A stretch of 13,052 nucleotides of DNA. Origin: Collinsella aerofaciens (GTDB lineage Bacteria; Actinomycetota; Coriobacteriia; Coriobacteriales; Coriobacteriaceae). Positions 7,552 through 13,052 of this stretch are shown piece after piece. Where the stretch lies: assembly GCA_014846205.1 (NCBI GenBank), contig RKAY01000157.1, positions 1 through 13,052 of the forward strand. Reading direction: 5' to 3'. The notes beneath the pieces were generated by a model that was not told the origin of the DNA, did no database searches, and saw only the letters and a list, made by a program, of their open reading frames with translations. How positions within the stretch are numbered: the stretch's first letter is position 1; each line of letters begins with the position of its first letter. The position numbers and the translations under genes were made by a program.

Positions 7552-8487
7552 ATGGAAAGCCGCAAGACGCATCTCGCCACCCTGCCTGGACTCATCCTGG
7601 GCTGCCTTGTTTGTTGCGCGCTCTGGGGGTCGGCTTTTCCCTGCATCAAGATCGGCTACGCACTCTTTGGTATCCCAGCGCACGATAGCGCCTCGCAGCT
7701 ACTCTTTGCAGGTTTGCGCTTCACGCTTGCCGGTATCCTGGTTATCGCCGGTATGAGTGCAGCCCAGCGCCGCCCGCTCGTCCCACAGGTACGCGACATT
7801 AAGCCCATCTGTATCCTGTCGCTCTTCCAGACTATCGGACAGTACTTCTTTTTCTATCTGGGACTCTCGCATGCCAGTGCCATGTCGAGCTCCATCATCG
7901 AGGCCAGCGCCAACTTCTTGGCCATCCTCTTTGCCGCCCTGGCGTTTCGCACCGAGAAGCTCGATACGGCCAAGGTGCTTGGCTGTGTGTTAGGCTTTGC
8001 CGGCGTCGCACTCGTCAATCTTTCGGGCGCGGACGGTACCTTTGGCTTTACACTCGACGGCGAGGGCTTTATCCTGGCCTCCACCATCGCGGGTGCCCTT
8101 TCGACCTGCCTGATTGGCATCTTCTCGCGCGAGCACGACGGCGTCTTGCTTGCAGGGTGGCAGTTCTTGGTCGGCGGCCTGGTCCTTACCGCCATCGGGT
8201 TTTTGATGGGCGGCATGCTCTCCCCCACCGCGATCATCCCCGCCATCGCGCTCATTATCTATATGGCACTCATCTCCGCCGTCGCGTACTCGCTATGGTC
8301 GCGTCTGCTTGCCGTCAACCCCGTCAGCCGTGTGTCGGTCTTTGGCTTTATGAATCCAGTCTTTGGCGTACTGTTGAGCGCGCTGCTGCTCGGCGAGGGC
8401 GCTGGCACGAGCCCTGTTACCGTCATCGTTGCCCTGCTGTTGGTCTGCGGCGGCATCATCATCGTCAACAGGCCTAAAAAGGCCTAG
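7552..8487 (+). CDS. EamA-family (drug/metabolite transporter superfamily) permease
   Basis: This 311-aa inner-membrane protein has about ten hydrophobic segments arranged as two EamA repeats, roughly residues 12-155 and 165-308. Family signatures are CALWGSAFPCIKIGY in the first segment of repeat one and AYSLWSRLLAVNPVSRVSVF followed by MNPVFGVLLSALLLGE in repeat two. Members export amino acids, nucleosides, drugs or other small molecules; the substrate cannot be read from the sequence. ATG at 7552 follows an AGGAGAAGG site 5 nt upstream. It ends KKA followed by TAG. The strong terminator in front separates it from purL, so it needs its own promoter or readthrough. It is convergent with the diguanylate cyclase gene. 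Confidence 0.9.
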   Translation: MESRKTHLATLPGLILGCLVCCALWGSAFPCIKIGYALFGIPAHDSASQLLFAGLRFTLAGILVIAGMSAAQRRPLVPQVRDIKPICILSLFQTIGQYFFFYLGLSHASAMSSSIIEASANFLAILFAALAFRTEKLDTAKVLGCVLGFAGVALVNLSGADGTFGFTLDGEGFILASTIAGALSTCLIGIFSREHDGVLLAGWQFLVGGLVLTAIGFLMGGMLSPTAIIPAIALIIYMALISAVAYSLWSRLLAVNPVSRVSVFGFMNPVFGVLLSALLLGEGAGTSPVTVIVALLLVCGGIIIVNRPKKA

Positions 8488-8505
8488 CGAGCTCACCTTT
8501 TTAGG
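8473..8505. repeat. Perfect 10-bp inverted repeat spanning the EamA stop codon
   Basis: CCTAAAAAGG at 8473-8482 and CCTTTTTAGG at 8496-8505 are exact reverse complements with a 13-nt loop that contains the TAG stop. There is no T-tract after it on either strand, so it is not a canonical terminator. It may protect or process the mRNA end. Confidence 0.5.
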
Positions 8506-8551
8506 GAGGGTGTTCGCACACTTTAGCTTAATGGAGTATATCGGAGAGTCG

Positions 8552-8585
8552 AGGGCCACCATGCACGCAAGCGTGCGCCCTTTCT
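8552..8585. terminator. Weak terminator-like hairpin between convergent genes
   Basis: AGGGC (8552-8556) pairs with GCCCT (8577-8581). Inside it GCACG (8563-8567) pairs with CGTGC (8572-8576) around CAAG. The plus-strand tail is TTTCTCT. It sits between the EamA stop and the end of the minus-strand cyclase gene, so it could end the EamA transcript, but the internal loop and short outer stem make this weak. Confidence 0.4.
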
Positions 8586-9776
8586 CTAGCGTATCTGGAT
8601 GCCGGTTTTCTTTTTCTCGGCCTTGACACGGTAGAGCTCCGCATCAGCAACGCGAAGCAAGTCTTGCCAGGTATCGACACCATCACCGACCCGTGCGTAG
8701 CCGATGGACATCCGCAACAGATACGGCACCTCGGCGCGCGCGAGCTCGTCGTTGATTGTCGCGCACAGACGCATGATATCCTGCTCTGCCGTCGCCTTTT
8801 GAAGCACCACGAACTCATCGCCGCCATAACGTGCGATAAAGCCACCAGACGCCGAGCAGACCTCTTTGAGCGCAGCAGATATGACCTGGAGGGCATGGTC
8901 GCCCTCCACATGTCCATAGCGATCGTTAATCTGCTTAAAGCCGTCAGCGTCCATCATGAGCAGATACGCATCTTCGGCCTGATCCACATTTGAGAAAAGC
9001 GACAGCATATAGGTCTCAAAACGGTTGCGATTGTTGAGGCCAGTCAACGGGTCGGTCGAGATCAGCTGCTCCTGGTAGATGATGTAGAGCAGCAACATGC
9101 TAATCATTATGCCGACGCAAAGGCCGGGCACCGAGTATACGACCTGAAAGGTACCGCCCACCAGAGCGGGAATGGCGAAAAATGCCAAGGTTCGATAGAT
9201 GGCCTTCGTCTGCAGGCTCTCGACCCTGCGAGATTGCACAAACGCATGCAGGGACGTATGTATAACGTAACAGTAGCTGACGATGGGCTGGATCATATAG
9301 GCAAAGCCGCGACGATACACGCCCTGCGAATCGATATAGAACAGGGCATGCGTCCAGTAGCTGGTAAACGCCAGCACGACCACCAGAGCCGTAGGCAACG
9401 CTACAAGCACCACCCTATAGCGCGAGGTCAAAAGGCGAGAACCCTGCACCGTCTCGGAATAGATAAACCAAATGAGACACGCGATGGCAAAGAGCGAAAA
9501 CGAAACCGCGTTGGAAATCCAGTTGGCGGCAATGCCCAACGTGCCGCTCGCACCGTCCGAAAGCGTCCAGATCATATCGAATAATATGTACGCGGCAGAG
9601 GTGTAGCCAAGCATGCTAAACAAGAGCTGCTGGGTGCTCGAGAACAAGGAACGACGACTTCGCACGGCAAGCCCGATAAGAACAATCATGCATAGCACGA
9701 ATATCTCAATCTTGAGTGCCTTAACCACTAGACGCCATCCCTTCAATATCCAAGTGGCCAGAATCGCCCGATTCAT
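8586..9776 (-). CDS. Membrane-anchored GGDEF diguanylate cyclase
   Basis: This protein probably makes cyclic-di-GMP from two GTP. Residues 1-230 hold about seven hydrophobic segments (for example IFVLCMIVLIGLAV, VVLVALPTALVVVLAF, VGIMISMLLLYII), with no recognised extracellular sensor domain. The GGDEF domain covers about 235-396: SMDPLTGLN-type entry (STDPLTGLNNRNRF), DADGFKQINDRYGH with metal-binding Asp, and RYGGDEF with an intact signature at 318-322. The RxxD inhibitory I-site usually found five residues before the signature is absent (ASGGFIA there). The drawn start is the ATG at 9776, which has no good ribosome site. A GTG at 9728 (giving 380 aa) has GAAGGGA 9 nt upstream and may be the real start. 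No EAL or PilZ gene is nearby. It is convergent with the EamA gene. Confidence 0.9.
   Translation of the reverse strand: MNRAILATWILKGWRLVVKALKIEIFVLCMIVLIGLAVRSRRSLFSSTQQLLFSMLGYTSAAYILFDMIWTLSDGASGTLGIAANWISNAVSFSLFAIACLIWFIYSETVQGSRLLTSRYRVVLVALPTALVVVLAFTSYWTHALFYIDSQGVYRRGFAYMIQPIVSYCYVIHTSLHAFVQSRRVESLQTKAIYRTLAFFAIPALVGGTFQVVYSVPGLCVGIMISMLLLYIIYQEQLISTDPLTGLNNRNRFETYMLSLFSNVDQAEDAYLLMMDADGFKQINDRYGHVEGDHALQVISAALKEVCSASGGFIARYGGDEFVVLQKATAEQDIMRLCATINDELARAEVPYLLRMSIGYARVGDGVDTWQDLLRVADAELYRVKAEKKKTGIQIR
9738..9744 (-). promoter_or_regulatory. Ribosome binding site supporting a GTG start for the cyclase
   Basis: On the minus strand GAAGGGA is followed after 9 nt by GTG (9726-9728), codon 17 of the longer frame. 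The ATG at 9776 has only AGGGGCG about 15 nt upstream, within a hairpin. This site therefore argues for the shorter 380-aa product. Confidence 0.5.
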
Positions 9777-9791
9777 GTCTAGGCAATAAAC

Positions 9792-9811
9792 GCCCCTTAC
9801 TCCGCAGGGGC
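9792..9811 (-). terminator. Small hairpin before the cyclase gene
   Basis: GCCCC (9792-9796) pairs with GGGGC (9807-9811) over a 10-nt loop. On the minus strand it is followed by GTTTATT. It could be a second, weak terminator for the permease transcript or a leader hairpin of the cyclase gene. Confidence 0.3.
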
Positions 9812-9827
9812 AAAGGGAATAATAGCA

Positions 9828-9871
9828 GAGCGCCCGAACATCACTGCAAAACAGTTTCTGTTCGGGCGCTC
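9828..9871 (-). terminator. Strong hairpin downstream of kdgT
   Basis: A perfect 13-bp stem (9828-9840 with 9859-9871) carries an 18-nt loop in which ACTG (9843-9846) and CAGT (9852-9855) can pair again. It lies 45 nt past the kdgT stop on the minus strand. No T-tract follows on either strand, so it is a probable 3' end stabiliser or an atypical terminator. Confidence 0.6.
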
Positions 9872-9916
9872 GAGCGGCGCGAGTTGCACGCCGGAATCAA
9901 TTATCGGTAACGGCCG

Positions 9917-10939
9917 TTACTCACCGTCGATATCGGTTGCGACAGCCTCCTCGATGGCCTCGACACCGGCAGGCGACAGGTCTTCCTTGCCCTGACAGAA
10001 CTTCTTGTCGACCCAGCCGGTCAGAATCGGGGCCATGATTGCCGTGATGATAACGGCGGTGGCGATCTGGGCGTATGCAGTGGGTGCAAGCTCGGCGTAG
10101 CGCGGCGCCACCTCGGCGAGGGCCACCGGCGTGGTCATGGCCGTGCCCGCGATGGTGGAGCAGGCCACGGCCGCCTTGCCGTTGCCGCCGCACAGGCGCT
10201 CGAACGCAAAGGTGATGGGCCCGACGATAAAGAGCGTGATAAGGCCCAGCAGAATGCCCGAGATGCCGCCGGTGATAAAGCTCGACAGGCTCATGGACGC
10301 ACCGAGCTGAAAACCGATGACGGCAATCGCGGGATTGGCACCGGGAACCAGCAGGTTCTTGATGAACGGGAAGAGGTTGCCCAGAACCATGCCAATAACG
10401 AGTGGCAAAATGGAGCCGATGATAGTACCGACAGGGATGTTGGCGAGACCCGAAACGCCCAGGATGATCATGGTGACGGCGGGGCCGGCCGTAAAGAATA
10501 GGATGCCCACGGCGCCCTGCTCGGACTCATCGCCGAACTCGCCCATGATGCCCGTATAGAGCGCCATGTTGCAAAACGTAATGCCGCCGATGATGGAAAC
10601 CGAGCTCAGGCCCAAAAAGTTGTCGTTAAAGAAATACGCAACACCCAGACCCAGCGCGACTGCCACCACAAGCTTAGGGATCAGCACGACGATGCCGGTC
10701 TTGATGGCGCCCGGCGTGGACTTAAAGCTGATGCCGACGCCCACAAACAGCAGGATCGCGGCGACGATGGTGTTGGAACCGCCGCGGCAGGCGGCGGTAA
10801 AGAAGCCACCGATCTCGAAGACCTGCGGGCAGAAGGTATTGAGCAAAAGGCCGACGATCATCGGGTAGATCATGATGTCACCCGGGATGCGCGGTACCTT
10901 GAATTTCTTTTGCTCGTTGGCGGTCGCTTTCTGTGCCAT
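9917..10939 (-). CDS. kdgT: 2-keto-3-deoxygluconate permease (KdgT family)
   Basis: KdgT proteins import 2-keto-3-deoxygluconate, a pectin and uronate breakdown product, by H+ symport. The 340-aa protein begins MAQKATANEQ, then VPRIPGDIMIYPMIVGLLLNTFCPQ, the usual N-terminal signature with the first membrane helix. About ten hydrophobic segments follow. Other family-like stretches are IGGITFCNMALYTGIMGEFGD and ACSTIAGTAMTTPVALAEVAP near the C-terminus. The hydrophilic end is acidic. The start at 10939 is preferred because GGGG lies just upstream and the protein then matches KdgT length; an in-frame ATG at 10981 would read through the operator-like palindrome. No kdgK, kdgA or uronate genes are visible nearby, so the true substrate is inferred from the family only. 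Confidence 0.87.
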   Translation of the reverse strand: MAQKATANEQKKFKVPRIPGDIMIYPMIVGLLLNTFCPQVFEIGGFFTAACRGGSNTIVAAILLFVGVGISFKSTPGAIKTGIVVLIPKLVVAVALGLGVAYFFNDNFLGLSSVSIIGGITFCNMALYTGIMGEFGDESEQGAVGILFFTAGPAVTMIILGVSGLANIPVGTIIGSILPLVIGMVLGNLFPFIKNLLVPGANPAIAVIGFQLGASMSLSSFITGGISGILLGLITLFIVGPITFAFERLCGGNGKAAVACSTIAGTAMTTPVALAEVAPRYAELAPTAYAQIATAVIITAIMAPILTGWVDKKFCQGKEDLSPAGVEAIEEAVATDIDGE

Positions 10940-10955
10940 GAAACCCCATTTCCGC

Positions 10956-10980
10956 TGACGTGGAACAAAAGTCCACGTCA
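10956..10980. promoter_or_regulatory. Operator-like palindrome upstream of kdgT
   Basis: TGACGTGGA (10956-10964) and TCCACGTCA (10972-10980) are perfect 9-bp inverted arms around a 7-nt A-rich spacer, ACAAAAG. The palindrome ends 17 nt before the kdgT ATG, in the 5' leader or promoter. Its position fits repression by a dimeric regulator (IclR, GntR or LacI type), which is not encoded in the window. A hairpin role in the mRNA is also possible. Confidence 0.65.
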
Positions 10981-10981
10981 T

Positions 10982-10999
10982 ACTTTGCTACAGTAAAGT
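10982..10999. promoter_or_regulatory. Second, imperfect dyad next to the kdgT palindrome
   Basis: ACTTTGCTACAGTAAAGT has matching ends (ACTTT/AAAGT) plus an inner CT/AG pair, with one mismatch. It directly abuts the 25-bp palindrome. It may be a second regulator site or overlap the kdgT promoter; no clear -35/-10 pair was found. Confidence 0.35.
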
Positions 11000-11080
11000 T
11001 TGACCATGGTACCAGAAGAAGCAGACCGACTCAGTGAGAAATTCGATTCGTTGGGCCAGGACGGTAAGCGCGCCCCGCTT

Positions 11081-11404
11081 TTAAACAAGGCTCAAAACGA
11101 TATAGAACACGATACCCGAGACGCAGCACCACAACATCGACTTTGTCTTGATTGCCACCGCCACGACACCGGCAGCCGCAATCCAGGGCATCAAGCCCTG
11201 CCACAGGCCGGCGTCAAAAGCGCCAGGGCTTATCAAATCGTTGGCGACCAGCGCCGCAAAGGCGGCGGGCGGAATATAACCCAAGGCCTCGGTAACGCGG
11301 GGCGACAGCGTTCTCCCGCGCAAGGCAAACGCTGGAGCAATACGGAAAAATGCGATGGCCGCCCACGACGACAGCCACAGGACCAAAAACTCATGAACGG
11401 GCAT
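11081..11404 (-). CDS. azlD: AzlD-family branched-chain amino acid transport subunit
   Basis: AzlD is the small membrane partner of AzlC in a two-part exporter for branched-chain amino acids. The 107-aa product starts MPVHEFLVLWLSSW and has three to four hydrophobic segments (LSSWAAIAFF, YIPPAAFAALVAND, WIAAAGVVAVAIKT, LWCCVSGIVFYIVLSLV). The family signatures LGYIPPAAFAAL and the IKTKSMLWCCVSGI stretch are present. ATG at 11404 is chosen because GGAAGGG at 11414-11420 sits 9 nt upstream; the ATG at 11413 abuts that site directly. It overlaps the end of azlC by 14 nt (11391-11404), which indicates translational coupling. Below the stop there is a 141-nt gap to kdgT with no clear terminator. 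Confidence 0.88.
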   Translation of the reverse strand: MPVHEFLVLWLSSWAAIAFFRIAPAFALRGRTLSPRVTEALGYIPPAAFAALVANDLISPGAFDAGLWQGLMPWIAAAGVVAVAIKTKSMLWCCVSGIVFYIVLSLV

Positions 11405-12086
11405 CGCGAGCATCCCTTCCTTCGGAGAGAGCATCGCACATAAGCGCCGCGGCAACGCCGACGAGCACGCTTGCCGGCACGGCAATATTCGTCCACCCCA
11501 AGAACTTACATATGGCGACGGACACCGCGGCCAAACCGGCAGCTACGACATTGCCGCGCGACAGTCGCTGCGAAAAGAGTAGGCAGATAAAGAGCGATGT
11601 GCAGACAAAACCCGCAATAGCGGTAGGAACATCGACAACGGCGCCGACGATGGCGCCCGTCGTACACGAAACGCCCCATGTTGCGATGAGGATCGCGTTG
11701 AGCACAAAGGACTCGCGCGGACCCCAATCCTCCCCTTTAACCAACTTGGCAAGCGAGATGCCGTATGCCTCCTCGGTAAGTGTCGCGGCAACAGCCAGCG
11801 TCTGACGCTTCGAGGCACCCCTCAAATGCGGTGCGATTGATGCCGAGTAAAGCGCGAAGCGCGAGGAGATTGCGGCGACGCTCGCAACGATCGATGCTGC
11901 AGGCACACCTGCCAGCCACAGATTGCAGACCATAAACTGCCCGCTACCCGTCACGAACGTGCTGCTCAGGGCAAAGACCATCCAGGGTTCCATTCCCGTC
12001 TGCGCCATAATCATTCCGCACGGCGCGCCTATCGCAACATAGGTAAGCATCACCGGCCAGACGGTTTTAACGATTTTGAGCACCAT
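11391..12086 (-). CDS. azlC: AzlC-family branched-chain amino acid export permease
   Basis: AzlC is the large membrane subunit of a branched-chain amino acid exporter (YgaZ/AzlC family). The protein is 231 aa with about six to seven hydrophobic segments. Family features are YVAIGAPCGMIMAQTGMEPW in the first segment, FVTGSGQFMVCNLWLAG, and SSRFALYSASIAPHLRG. Next comes EEAYGISLAKL, then a poorly conserved second half. ATG at 12084-12086 is chosen because GAGGA lies 5 nt upstream; an ATG at 12122 has no site and would add 12 residues. It is the first gene of an azlCD operon and is divergent from the HD-domain gene. No regulator such as an Lrp/AsnC protein is visible beside it. Confidence 0.9.
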   Translation of the reverse strand: MVLKIVKTVWPVMLTYVAIGAPCGMIMAQTGMEPWMVFALSSTFVTGSGQFMVCNLWLAGVPAASIVASVAAISSRFALYSASIAPHLRGASKRQTLAVAATLTEEAYGISLAKLVKGEDWGPRESFVLNAILIATWGVSCTTGAIVGAVVDVPTAIAGFVCTSLFICLLFSQRLSRGNVVAAGLAAVSVAICKFLGWTNIAVPASVLVGVAAALMCDALSEGRDARDARS

Positions 12087-12167
12087 AGCGTTCCTCGTCC
12101 CGACAAGATTTCCGAGCCGCATTCAACGACGCGGCAGAATCATCGCCCGATGGCAACCGAGTTCACC

Positions 12168-12173
12168 TACAAT
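12168..12173 (+). promoter_or_regulatory. Possible -10 element for the HD-domain gene
   Basis: TACAAT lies 50 nt upstream of the ATG in the divergent gap. No good -35 is present at 16-18 nt. It would give a leader of about 44 nt that contains the tandem decamer repeat at 12186. Confidence 0.4.
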
Positions 12174-12185
12174 TGCCCCCGGATC

Positions 12186-12205
12186 GAAAGACACAGAAAG
12201 ACACA
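12186..12205 (+). repeat. Tandem 10-bp duplication in the leader of the HD gene
   Basis: GAAAGACACA occurs twice in direct succession, ending 7 nt before the AGGAAG ribosome site. It could be a regulatory protein site or a slippage product. Confidence 0.75.
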
Positions 12206-12223
12206 ACTTTTTAGGAAGTCATT

Positions 12224-13036
12224 ATGACAGCTATCGATCGAACGCGGGCTGCCACGGCCTTCAAGGCCTACACCGATGCCTACGATGCCGCCAATCCGCG
12301 TATCGCGCTTAAAATCAAGCATACGTACCACGTTGCCGAGGCATGCGATGCCGTGGCGCGCGAACAGGGCTGGTCATCTCAGGACATTGACCTAGCGTGG
12401 CTTTGCGGCCTGCTGCACGATATGGGTCGCTTTGAACAGCTGCGACGCTGGGACACGTTTAAGGATGCCGAGAGCATGAGCCATGCGGCGTTGGGCGTCG
12501 AGGTGCTCTTTGGCGAAAACCCTGCAGACGCGCCCGCGACAACAAGTATCCGCGATTTTATCGACGATCCGGTAGAAGACGAGCTCATCCGTGCAAGCAT
12601 CGCCCACCACAGCGATTTTCGCCTGCCCGCGGAACTCGACACCCGCACGCGGAACTTCTGCGATATCGTGCGCGATGGTGACAAGATCGACATTATGCGC
12701 ACCATCGCCGACAGCACCGTCGACACCATCCTCAAGGTTGATGAGGACACATTTCTCGCCAGCCGGTTCTCGACACCGGCGCTCACCGCCTTTGCCGAAC
12801 ACCGCTGCGTCGCACGCGACGAACGCGATGAGCCGGCCGACTACTTGGTGGGGCTCATCTGCTTTATGTTTGAGCTCGTCTATCCGGCAAGCCGCGCGCT
12901 GGCGCGCAAGCAGGGCGATATCTACCGCCTGCTCGACGCGCCCTTTGGCATCGTGCGCCCCTTTACCGATCCCGCCACGCAAGCGACCTGGGAGCGCCTA
13001 AAGGACGAGATGCGCGACTGGCTGACGCGCGCTTAG
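12224..13036 (+). CDS. HD-domain metal-dependent phosphohydrolase, function unknown
   Basis: This is a cytoplasmic protein of 270 aa with the HD superfamily metal site. His36 is in KHTYHVAEAC, His65-Asp66 in GLLHDMGRFE, and His87 in SMSHAALGVE. His128-His129 follow in SIAHHSDF, and Asp153 is in RDGDKIDI. The order and spacing match HD phosphohydrolases that use two metals. Such enzymes cleave phosphate mono- or diesters of nucleotides, but the substrate is not predictable. It lacks the full HD-GYP signature, and I see no RelA/SpoT synthetase domain. The C-terminal third (about 190-270) looks helical and unassigned. ATG at 12224 has AGGAAG 5 nt upstream. The stop is TAG at 13034. It is divergent from azlC. 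Confidence 0.85.
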   Translation: MTAIDRTRAATAFKAYTDAYDAANPRIALKIKHTYHVAEACDAVAREQGWSSQDIDLAWLCGLLHDMGRFEQLRRWDTFKDAESMSHAALGVEVLFGENPADAPATTSIRDFIDDPVEDELIRASIAHHSDFRLPAELDTRTRNFCDIVRDGDKIDIMRTIADSTVDTILKVDEDTFLASRFSTPALTAFAEHRCVARDERDEPADYLVGLICFMFELVYPASRALARKQGDIYRLLDAPFGIVRPFTDPATQATWERLKDEMRDWLTRA

Positions 13037-13052
13037 CGCTCAAGCTGAGCCA

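Noticed and set aside
11000..11443. 147-codon plus-strand open frame antisense to azlD
   Set aside because: It overlaps azlD almost fully, is rich in Arg, Gln and His with no hydrophobic core or motif, and azlD fits its family and is coupled to azlC.
13038..13050. Terminator after the HD gene
   Set aside because: GCTCA-AGC-TGAGC could be part of a stem, but the window ends 2 nt later, so neither the full stem nor a T-tract can be seen.
1..13052. Defence island, toxin-antitoxin pair, prophage or integrated element
   Set aside because: No integrase, transposase, terminal repeats or att-like duplications were found, and coding composition looks uniform. The genes are ordinary metabolic, transport and signalling genes.

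Overview
The window is a chromosomal segment from a high-GC bacterium. I see no phage, plasmid, transposase, CRISPR array, tRNA or rRNA. The strong preference for C/G-ending codons, the single-chain PurL of clostridial type and the BaiA-like dehydrogenase fit a gut Coriobacteriia member such as Collinsella. That assignment is an inference from composition and gene content, not proof.

Layout, left to right. (1) The 3' end of a homoserine dehydrogenase gene with its ACT domain, closed by a perfect 12-bp intrinsic terminator. (2) A short-chain dehydrogenase of 249 aa that resembles the bile-acid 3alpha-hydroxysteroid dehydrogenase BaiA. (3) A 280-base convergent intergenic region with a terminator-like hairpin followed by three related hairpin units spaced about 61-62 nt apart, one of them inverted. 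(4) A minus-strand CPA2-type cation:proton antiporter. (5) Divergent from it, the single-chain FGAM synthase PurL of 1248 aa, then a perfect terminator. (6) An EamA/DMT family transporter. (7) Convergent to it, a membrane-bound GGDEF diguanylate cyclase. (8) A minus-strand KdgT-type 2-keto-3-deoxygluconate permease with a 25-bp operator-like palindrome just upstream of its start. (9) An azlC-azlD pair (branched-chain amino acid export), overlapping by 14 nt. (10) Divergent from azlC, an HD-domain phosphohydrolase that ends 16 nt before the window edge.

Most genes look like independent transcription units. Only azlC-azlD is clearly an operon. Themes are housekeeping biosynthesis (homoserine, purines), membrane transport (ions, amino acids, sugar acid, an unknown drug or metabolite) and probable signalling (cyclic-di-GMP, HD hydrolase). 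No multi-gene defence or mobile system is apparent. The least explained structure is the tandem hairpin array at 1773-1945. The regulatory palindrome before kdgT and the possible attenuator before the EamA gene are the next most useful leads.
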